Positions 7,888-12,499 of a stretch of DNA of 12,499 bases are shown piece by piece (position 1 is the first letter of the stretch; every line of letters begins with the position of its first letter). The notes under the pieces were generated by a model, which was not told the DNA's origin, ran no database searches, and saw nothing but the letters and a program-made list of their open reading frames with translations. The translations under genes and the position numbers were made by a program. Source of the stretch: Akkermansiaceae bacterium. GTDB taxonomy: Bacteria > Verrucomicrobiota > Verrucomicrobiia > Verrucomicrobiales > Akkermansiaceae. The stretch spans positions 1 to 12,499 of the forward strand of contig JARFPV010000655.1 of assembly GCA_029288115.1 (NCBI GenBank), read 5' to 3'.

Positions 7888-8757
7888 ATGCCCCTAAAAT
7901 TCCACCCACCAGTCGAACCCGAATTCTGGCCACTGCTTCAGGACTCCCCCATCGGCAGCCAGCTAATCGCGGGCAGGACATTGTTAGATTTTCAGCAGCA
8001 ATATGCCAACGGTGTGGAAAATGCCCATCAGCTTGAAAACGCCTGGATCACAGGTGAAGACTGGCAGCTGCTGACCAATGCCACCGCACCGACTGCTCTC
8101 AAAACTAACTCCGGCACGGTTCTCGCATGGACCGGGGATCAAGACCCTGCCAACTGCAGCGATGAGGTCACCGCATCCGATGCTTCTTTTCTCATCCGCT
8201 ACGCATGGGATTTCATCCAGATCAATGAAGACATCGTCGCCGCCCTCACGGACCCCGACCACCAGGGCGAGGTCAGCCCGGCTGCGCACATCGATGGCGT
8301 TGTGCACGTCGGTGAAGGCTCAAGAATCCTCCCCGGCGTGGTCATCGAAGGTAACATCGTCATCGGAAAAAACTGCAAGGTCGGCCCGAACTGCTACCTC
8401 CGTGGCTCCACCACCATCGGCGACGACTGCCACATCGGCCAAGCCGTCGAAATCAAAAACTCAATCGTCGGACACGGTTCATCGGTCGGTCACCTTTCCT
8501 ACGTCGGCGACTCCGTCATCGGCGACAAGGTCAACTTTGGCGCCGGCACCATCACTTCCAACTTGCGTCACGACGGCTCAAACCACCGCAGTCTGGTCAG
8601 GGACAGCCTGATCGATACCGGACGCCGCAAATTTGGCGCCATCGTCGGCAACGGCAGCCACACCGGCATCCTCACCGCGATCTACCCCGGCCGCAAACTC
8701 GGCCCCAACTCCACCACCCGCCCAAACGACACCGTCGAACGCGACATCGTGGAGTAA
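7888..8757 (+). CDS. Left-handed beta-helix acetyltransferase, GlmU C-terminal-like
   Basis: A 289-residue protein. From about residue 130 it shows hexapeptide repeats of a left-handed beta-helix (VHVGEGSRILPGVVI, IVIGKNCKVGPNCYL, TTIGDDCHIG), then EIKNSIVGHGSSVGHLSYVGD. This aligns with the GlmU acetyltransferase domain, in which His of the GHLSY-like motif is catalytic; here it is His202. The later RRKFGAIVGNGSHTGI region resembles archaeal sugar-phosphate acetyl/nucleotidyltransferases of the ST0452 type. The likely reaction is acetyl-CoA plus GlcN-1-P to GlcNAc-1-P. The N-terminal ~110 residues lack the GlmU pyrophosphorylase signature, but include an RYAWDFIQIN segment like the linker found before such helices. 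Its place between glmM and glmS strongly supports the assignment. ATG 7888 is preferred over GTG 7843, which would include the hairpin repeat in the protein. Confidence 0.82.
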   Translation: MPLKFHPPVEPEFWPLLQDSPIGSQLIAGRTLLDFQQQYANGVENAHQLENAWITGEDWQLLTNATAPTALKTNSGTVLAWTGDQDPANCSDEVTASDASFLIRYAWDFIQINEDIVAALTDPDHQGEVSPAAHIDGVVHVGEGSRILPGVVIEGNIVIGKNCKVGPNCYLRGSTTIGDDCHIGQAVEIKNSIVGHGSSVGHLSYVGDSVIGDKVNFGAGTITSNLRHDGSNHRSLVRDSLIDTGRRKFGAIVGNGSHTGILTAIYPGRKLGPNSTTRPNDTVERDIVE

Positions 8758-8765
8758 AATTCACC

Positions 8766-8786
8766 ACTCAAAACTCAACACTCAAC
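8766..8786. repeat. Short 7-bp tandem repeat ahead of glmS
   Basis: Three consecutive units ACTCAAA, ACTCAAC, ACTCAAC occupy most of the 36-base gap before glmS. No Shine-Dalgarno is evident in the gap. Possibly slippage-derived filler; no function is visible. Confidence 0.55.
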
Positions 8787-8793
8787 ATTTATT

Positions 8794-10629
8794 ATGTGCG
8801 GAATTGTAGGATACACAGGAAAACGCTCGGCAATGCCGGTGCTCATCAGCGGACTCAAGAAGCTCGAATACCGCGGATATGACTCCGCAGGCATGGCCCT
8901 TTCTGGCGGCGATGGAATCGTTGTTAGAAAACAAAGCGGTAAGGTCGCCGGTCTCGCTGATCTCGTTGAGGAGGAGAAAAAGGCTCTTGGCGCTGCCCAT
9001 AGCGGCATTGCACACACCCGCTGGGCGACCCACGGGCCACCAACCACGCTCAATGCACACCCGCACGAGGGCAATGAGGGCCGCGTCGTTCTCGTTCACA
9101 ACGGCATCATTGAAAACCACAACGCCCTGCGTGACCGATTCAAGGCCGACGGCCATGTTTTTAAATCAGAGACCGATTCCGAGGTGCTTGCCCACCTCGT
9201 GGAATCTCATTACGATGGAGATTTGTTAGAAGCAGTGAAAAAATCCCTGCACGAAGTCGATGGCACGTACGGCATCACCTGCATGTGCAAGGACGAACCC
9301 GGCGTGCTTGTTGTTGCGCGCAGCGGTTCACCCATCGTCATCGGCCTGGGTGAGGACGAGACGATCGTTGCGTCGGATGCCTCTGCCGTGATCACCTACA
9401 CACGCCAAGCGATCTACCTCGACGATGGCGACATCGCACGCATTGAGGGCAGCAAGGTGGATATCCAGAGCCTGCATTCAGGATCCGTGACCCGCGCCAC
9501 CTCGGAGATCGATTGGTCACCGGACGCCGCGGAGAAAGGTGGCTACGAGCACTACATGCTCAAGGAGGTCTTCGAACAGCCGGAGGCAATCCGCAACACC
9601 ATCCGCGGTCGTATCGATCTGAACCGAGGCACCGCCATCCTGTCTGGTCTTAACCTGACACCACGAGAACTTGTCGACATCCAACGCCTCCTCATCGTTG
9701 GCTGCGGCACCTCAATGAATGCCGGACTCATCGGCGAGTATGCGGTGGAGGATTTTGCCGGACTACCCGCGGAGGTTGAGCAGGCCGCCGAGTTCCGCTA
9801 TCGTAACCCGATCGTTGGCAGCCGCGATATGGTGCTCGCCATTTCCCAATCGGGAGAAACCGCCGACACCCTCGCCGCTGTGCGTGAAGCCGTCGATAAG
9901 GGGTCACTGGTCGCAGCGCTGGTCAACGTGGTCGGCTCCACCATCGCCCGCGAGACCGGGCGCGGCATCTATCTGCATGCCGGACCGGAGATCAGCGTGG
10001 CATCCACCAAGGCATTCACCAGCCAGGTGTCTGTGCTGCTCATGATTGCTCTCAAGCTCGCACGCGCCAACCGCCTGTCACGCGAGGACGGCATCCAGAT
10101 CGCCACCGAAATCGAACGACTCCCGGAACTCGTAGAAGCGGTTCTGGAAACCAACGACCAGATTGCCGAAGTTGCCGCGCATTACGCCGACTACGACAAC
10201 GCGTTTTACATTGGCAGGGGTTTCATGTTCCCGGTCGCGCTCGAGGGTGCGTTGAAACTCAAAGAAATTTCCTACATCCACGCAGAAGGATACCACTCCG
10301 CCGAGCTCAAGCACGGCCCGATCGCACTGCTCGATGAAAAAATGCCCGTCATCGCACTTCTCAACCAAGGCCCCGGACAGGACAAGTCACTGAGCAACGT
10401 CGCCGAGTGCAAGGCACGTAATGCACCGGTGTTAGGCGTCATCACCGAAGGCGACGATGAAGCACGCAAGACTTGCGATCACGTCATCGAAATCCCTGCC
10501 TGCCCACAATTCACCTCCGTGGTCCCAGCCGCCGTCGCCCTGCAGCTGTTCTCCTACCACGTCGCCAGAATCCGTGGCTGCGCCATCGACCAGCCCCGCA
10601 ACCTGGCAAAGAGCGTCACGGTGGAATAA
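8794..10629 (+). CDS. glmS: Glutamine-fructose-6-phosphate aminotransferase GlmS
   Basis: A 611-residue enzyme making glucosamine-6-phosphate from fructose-6-phosphate and glutamine, the entry step to amino sugars. It begins MCGIVGYTG, with Cys2 becoming the N-terminal nucleophile of the glutaminase domain after Met removal. EYRGYDSAG and HTRWATHG complete that domain (to about residue 240). Two SIS isomerase domains follow: GCGTS at 303-307 and SQSGET at 351-356 in the first, then SAELKHGPIALL and the C-terminal DQPRNLAKSVTVE, whose Lys606 matches the fructose-binding lysine. Length matches the family closely. The cluster glmM - acetyltransferase - glmS groups successive steps in one transcription unit. 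The 36-base upstream gap is far too short for a glmS ribozyme. Confidence 0.97.
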   Translation: MCGIVGYTGKRSAMPVLISGLKKLEYRGYDSAGMALSGGDGIVVRKQSGKVAGLADLVEEEKKALGAAHSGIAHTRWATHGPPTTLNAHPHEGNEGRVVLVHNGIIENHNALRDRFKADGHVFKSETDSEVLAHLVESHYDGDLLEAVKKSLHEVDGTYGITCMCKDEPGVLVVARSGSPIVIGLGEDETIVASDASAVITYTRQAIYLDDGDIARIEGSKVDIQSLHSGSVTRATSEIDWSPDAAEKGGYEHYMLKEVFEQPEAIRNTIRGRIDLNRGTAILSGLNLTPRELVDIQRLLIVGCGTSMNAGLIGEYAVEDFAGLPAEVEQAAEFRYRNPIVGSRDMVLAISQSGETADTLAAVREAVDKGSLVAALVNVVGSTIARETGRGIYLHAGPEISVASTKAFTSQVSVLLMIALKLARANRLSREDGIQIATEIERLPELVEAVLETNDQIAEVAAHYADYDNAFYIGRGFMFPVALEGALKLKEISYIHAEGYHSAELKHGPIALLDEKMPVIALLNQGPGQDKSLSNVAECKARNAPVLGVITEGDDEARKTCDHVIEIPACPQFTSVVPAAVALQLFSYHVARIRGCAIDQPRNLAKSVTVE

Positions 10630-10661
10630 GGAGGGTGGACACTCTTGTCCTCCTCATCTTC

Positions 10662-10727
10662 GGTAGGCTCGTCTCGCCGAGACGACCGTTCTAACAATGG
10701 CGGTCACCTCGGCGAGGTGACCCTACC
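10662..10727. repeat. Inverted pair of REP-like hairpins (copies B1 and B2)
   Basis: B1 on the + strand: GGTAGG, TCGTCTC (10669-10675), GCC, GAGACGA (10679-10685), CCG. B2 is reversed: GGCGGTCACCTC (10699-10710), GGC, GAGGTGACC (10714-10722), CCTACC. The spacer TTCTAACAAT separates them. The two together resemble a BIME-like unit between the convergent glmS and nuclease genes. The distal CCCTA of B2 supplies the TAG stop of the nuclease gene on the - strand. Confidence 0.8.
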
Positions 10728-11662
10728 CTTCCGGAAAAATCAGGAACGGCTTGAGCTTCTCCAGCGTTTTTTTCCCGATGCCGGACACCTCAAGCAGATC
10801 CTCCGGTTTGCGGTACGGTCTTTTGCCGATGATTGCATTCGCGGTTGCCTCCCCCACACCAGGCAACTGCATCAGCTGATTACGTGAGGCTTTGTTGATG
10901 TGGATTTTCCCGATGGGTTGCTGTTGCTTGTTGTTCCCGATCGCCAACTCAATTTCCCGCTCTTCCTTGCGCTGCGCCTGCCGCTCCTCGGGAAGTTTTT
11001 CCCAGTCGGTCCGACTCCACACCCCGAGCCCTTTTTTTGCAGCCTGCAGTTCAAGGTCAGCCAGCTGCGCTCGGTAATCATCGCGGTGCCGTCTATCCGG
11101 TGTCTCACGGTAAACCCCATACGCGCGGGCAAGACCTCGACTCACCAGCACCGACGCCAGGTCCTCACCATCCGCCGCCTGCACAAAGGCATAATACCGC
11201 TTAAAATCAGGATGCCCCCGCGCATCGGCAAAGGCAGTATAAACGGTGAATGGCTGAGCTAGGATTTTACAGGTTTCCTCCGTCGCTCTGACACCATACT
11301 CCATCGCCAGTTTGATCGACCCCTGAGCGCCTCCCCCCCACCTCGGTTATCCCGAAATACCGCCGCTGCGCCCGTAACCGACGCCCATCCGTCTCGTCAT
11401 GAATCTTCGACTCCATACAATCCGCACCGTAGAGACGCACCGTGATCTCCCGCGCCTTGTGCCCCGGGCCATCCTTGTCAGCCGGCTTCGCCGGAATCTG
11501 GATTCGAAAACTATCCCCGTCCGCCCAATCCGTCGGGATCAGGGTGCAGTTTTCGATTTTTTTCAAATCAGCCGCCTGCGACACACATGCCACAAACACC
11601 GAAACCATCGCCACACACAAACGAAAGGTCGTTGTCAAACTTCCCAACGTCATTTTGCTCAT
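10723..11662 (-). pseudogene. Secreted SNase-fold nuclease with C-terminal helix-hairpin-helix domain, frameshifted
   Basis: Two overlapping - strand frames (11662 to 11267, and 11304 to 10723 plus upstream codons) are pieces of one gene. Removing one G from the G7 run at 11333-11339 (- strand) joins them into 312 residues: EVGG, then GAQGSIKLAMEYG. Residues 1-30 are a signal peptide ending VSQA. The staphylococcal-nuclease pattern is present: DGD (48-50), Arg76 in VRLYG, Asp81 and Glu84 in DCMES, and after the joint an Arg (about 155) in HPDFKRYYAF, then LVSRGLARAYG. A charged linker leads to a ComEA-like helix-hairpin-helix domain (about 252-309: INKASRNQLMQLPGVGEATA, EVSGIGKKTLEKLKPFL). 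Expected role: secreted or periplasmic Ca-dependent DNA/RNA degradation, perhaps with DNA binding through the HhH domain. As written it is split between catalytic residues, so it is inactive unless the extra G is a sequencing error or frameshifting occurs. Start ATG 11662 (or 11653). Confidence 0.8.
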
Positions 11663-11714
11663 GGACCAATTACTAACCCGCGCCACGCCGACTTGCAAGG
11701 GCTGGGGTCAGGGG
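11606..11714. repeat. Long direct repeat, copy 1
   Basis: These 109 bases recur at 12391-12499 in the same orientation with a single difference (T at 11650, C at 12435). This copy covers the upstream region and the first 19 codons of the nuclease gene, up to Met19 of its signal peptide. Homology stops sharply on the left at 11606; on the right it reaches at least the window edge. Confidence 0.95.
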
Positions 11715-11724
11715 TCAGGGGTCA
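11704..11724. repeat. Tandem GGGGTCA x3
   Basis: Three perfect 7-bp units GGGGTCA in a row, followed by GGAATTCC. The second copy of the long repeat ends at the window edge inside the same array, so its copy number there is unknown. Confidence 0.8.
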
Positions 11725-11732
11725 GGAATTCC

Positions 11733-11760
11733 GGTAGGGCGGGTTTCGCCGAAACCGCCG
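11733..11760 (+). repeat. REP-like hairpin repeat, copy C
   Basis: GGTAGGGCG, then GGTTTC (11742-11747) pairing with GAAACC (11751-11756) over a GCC loop, with GGC/GCC continuing the stem past one unpaired G. It lies between the toxin gene and the GGGGTCA array, next to the long direct repeat. Confidence 0.7.
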
Positions 11761-11846
11761 CTTGATTCACACTACCCATGCCCTCCATTGTTGGTAATCC
11801 CCCTTCGCAGATGCTCTAGTTACCTTCTCATCTACTCTTGTCGGGC

Positions 11847-12140
11847 TTATTTTCGCCGCATACCAAACGATGATTTTCTCCGATGGTGTCTAACAACCAT
11901 GACTCGAACAATACCCACATGCTCTTCGAAGATGATGTGAAAAGGGAACTTCTTGAGGTTGCGTCGTCTGATCTTGGGGAAGCATTGATCGGGGTGTTGT
12001 CCAGGATACCTACGTATCTTTTCGAGGGCAGACTCCAGATCAAGCCAAAATCGCTCATGCACCTTCTCCGAGATCTCGGCATGGCTTCGCGCAATCTCCC
12101 GTACATCCTTAACAGCCAGTCGGTGGTAAATCAGCTCCAT
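11847..12140 (-). CDS. ParE/RelE-superfamily toxin of a toxin-antitoxin pair
   Basis: A 97-residue basic protein with the pattern of the ParE/RelE (plasmid-stabilisation) fold: AVKDVREIARSHAEISEKV helix, then RFWLDLESALEKIRRYPGQH, a strand region RRRNLKKFPFHIIFEEHVG, and a terminal strand VRVMVVRHHRRKS. ParE-type members act on gyrase and RelE-type on ribosome-bound mRNA; the sequence does not decide which. The start ATG (12138-12140) follows directly on the antitoxin stop (12141-12143), so translation is probably coupled. The long open + strand frame over this region is its shadow. The module sits between two long direct repeats, suggesting recent acquisition. No Shine-Dalgarno is obvious beyond what coupling provides. 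Confidence 0.87.
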   Translation of the reverse strand: MELIYHRLAVKDVREIARSHAEISEKVHERFWLDLESALEKIRRYPGQHPDQCFPKIRRRNLKKFPFHIIFEEHVGIVRVMVVRHHRRKSSFGMRRK

Positions 12141-12350
12141 CTAAGCCCTCCCACATGCCTTCAAGAACTCATCGTGAGTCAGCCCCTTCTCCTCTCCCGA
12201 GTCAAACTCGGCGGCTCTGCGCAATACCTCTTCATCCTCAACCCAATAATGAACCTCATCCAAACCTTCCAAGATAAAGGCGGCTATTTTCGCCCGATCT
12301 TTGGATGGAAGGCATGCCACGGCATCCTGAATTTCAGAGACTTTTGTCAT
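12141..12350 (-). CDS. Antitoxin, addiction-module component family
   Basis: A 69-residue acidic protein: a helical N-terminus (EIQDAVACLPSKDRAKIAAF), then ILEGLDE, and a C-terminal half with VEDEEVLRRAAEFDSGEEKG. This layout (LPxxDRAxxAxxxLEGLD, then a W/E/RR pattern and a G-E-G turn) matches the addiction-module component family often called Unstab_antitox (PF09720 / TIGR02574), which accompanies ParE/RelE-type toxins. It would bind and neutralise the toxin encoded immediately downstream. Unlike many antitoxins it has no evident separate DNA-binding domain. A perfect palindrome lies 26 bases upstream of its start and could be the autoregulatory operator. The leader of a truncated gene copy overlaps its first codons in another frame. 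Confidence 0.85.
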   Translation of the reverse strand: MTKVSEIQDAVACLPSKDRAKIAAFILEGLDEVHYWVEDEEVLRRAAEFDSGEEKGLTHDEFLKACGRA

Positions 12351-12447
12351 GCCATACGAATACCATACAATGCTTATATTGCAATATTTTCATCGCCACA
12401 CACAAACGAAAGGTCGTTGTCAAACTTCCCAACGCCATTTTGCTCAT
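12334..12447 (-). pseudogene. Truncated duplicate of the nuclease gene's signal-peptide start
   Basis: In the second long-repeat copy the - strand reads MSKMALGSLTTTFRLCVAM (one change, Thr to Ala, from the intact gene), then leaves homology at 12391 and runs into unrelated sequence upstream of and into the antitoxin, stopping at TGA 12334-12336 after 37 codons. It is the 5' end of a nuclease gene copy without the rest. If its promoter was copied too, it may drive the toxin-antitoxin pair. Confidence 0.6.
12376..12387. promoter_or_regulatory. Perfect 12-bp palindrome upstream of the toxin-antitoxin operon
   Basis: ATATTGCAATAT is fully self-complementary and lies 26-37 bases ahead of the antitoxin ATG. 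On the - strand it contains TTGCAA, a possible -35. Nearby CCATAC occurs twice (12352-12357 and 12363-12368). These are typical features of an autoregulated toxin-antitoxin promoter; the function is inferred. Confidence 0.45.
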
Positions 12448-12499
12448 GGACCAATTACTAACCCGCGCCACGCCGACTTGCAAGGGCTGGGGTCAGGGG
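12391..12499. repeat. Long direct repeat, copy 2
   Basis: The same 109 bases as 11606-11714 with one substitution. It extends to the last base of the window, so the true right end is not visible. The two copies are 785 bases apart, with the toxin-antitoxin operon and a REP-like hairpin between them. Confidence 0.95.

Noticed and set aside
8758..8793. A glmS ribozyme upstream of glmS.
   Set aside because: Only 36 bases separate the genes, filled by a simple repeat, which is too short for the ribozyme; glmS ribozymes are also mostly known from Firmicutes.
11883..12461. A 192-residue + strand protein over the toxin-antitoxin region.
   Set aside because: It is antisense to two recognisable genes, runs into the long repeat and shows no domain.
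11606..12499. An integron cassette with attC sites flanking the toxin-antitoxin pair.
   Set aside because: The repeat holds no matching RYYYAAC/GTTRRRY core pair and is not an imperfect palindrome; no integrase is seen.
11606..12499. A transposon with target-site duplication.
   Set aside because: No transposase or terminal inverted repeats lie between the copies, and 109 bases is far too long for a target duplication.

Overview
The window looks like the chromosome of a Verrucomicrobiota-type bacterium or close relative. This is an inference from gene content: a prepilin-like protein with a GFTLVE leader, a membrane-anchored helical-repeat protein, sparse Shine-Dalgarno sites, moderate-to-high GC, and dispersed hairpin repeats. 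No rRNA or housekeeping marker is present to settle the taxonomy. There are no tRNAs, CRISPR arrays or transposase genes. The longest gene-free stretch is about 205 bases (6289-6493).

Left part (1-4106, + strand). The 3' end of an unidentified gene is followed by a clear intrinsic terminator. Next come a secreted GH13 alpha-amylase, a prepilin-type protein and, three bases later, a thioredoxin-like exported protein interrupted by an in-frame TGA at 3132-3134. The reading frame continues for 312 codons after the TGA. A 7-bp hairpin with an AGGTT loop starts 11 bases past the TGA, as expected for a bacterial SECIS element. I read this as one 390-residue selenoprotein with a Cys-Thr-Sec motif, the most interesting item in the window.

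Middle (4116-6288, - strand). A membrane-anchored helical-repeat protein is followed by a MoxR-type AAA+ ATPase without its usual DUF58/VWA partners inside the window. A divergent intergenic region with a good sigma70-like promoter leads to the + strand cluster glmM, a GlmU-C-terminal-like acetyltransferase, and glmS (6494-10629). Together these would convert fructose-6-phosphate to GlcN-6-P (GlmS), GlcN-1-P (GlmM) and GlcNAc-1-P (the left-handed beta-helix protein). A uridylyltransferase domain is not seen.

Right part (10630-12499). An inverted pair of hairpin repeats abuts the stop codon of a secreted staphylococcal-nuclease/helix-hairpin-helix gene on the - strand, which is frameshifted at a G7 run. 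The 5' end of that gene (promoter region plus signal-peptide codons) occurs twice as a direct repeat of at least 109 bp with one mismatch. A ParE/RelE-type toxin and its antitoxin lie between the two copies.

Two short-sequence families run through the window: a REP-like hairpin (GGTAGGG, variable stem, GCC loop, CCGCC) with compensating stem changes, and the octamer TTGTTAGA, found seven times on both strands and in several reading frames.
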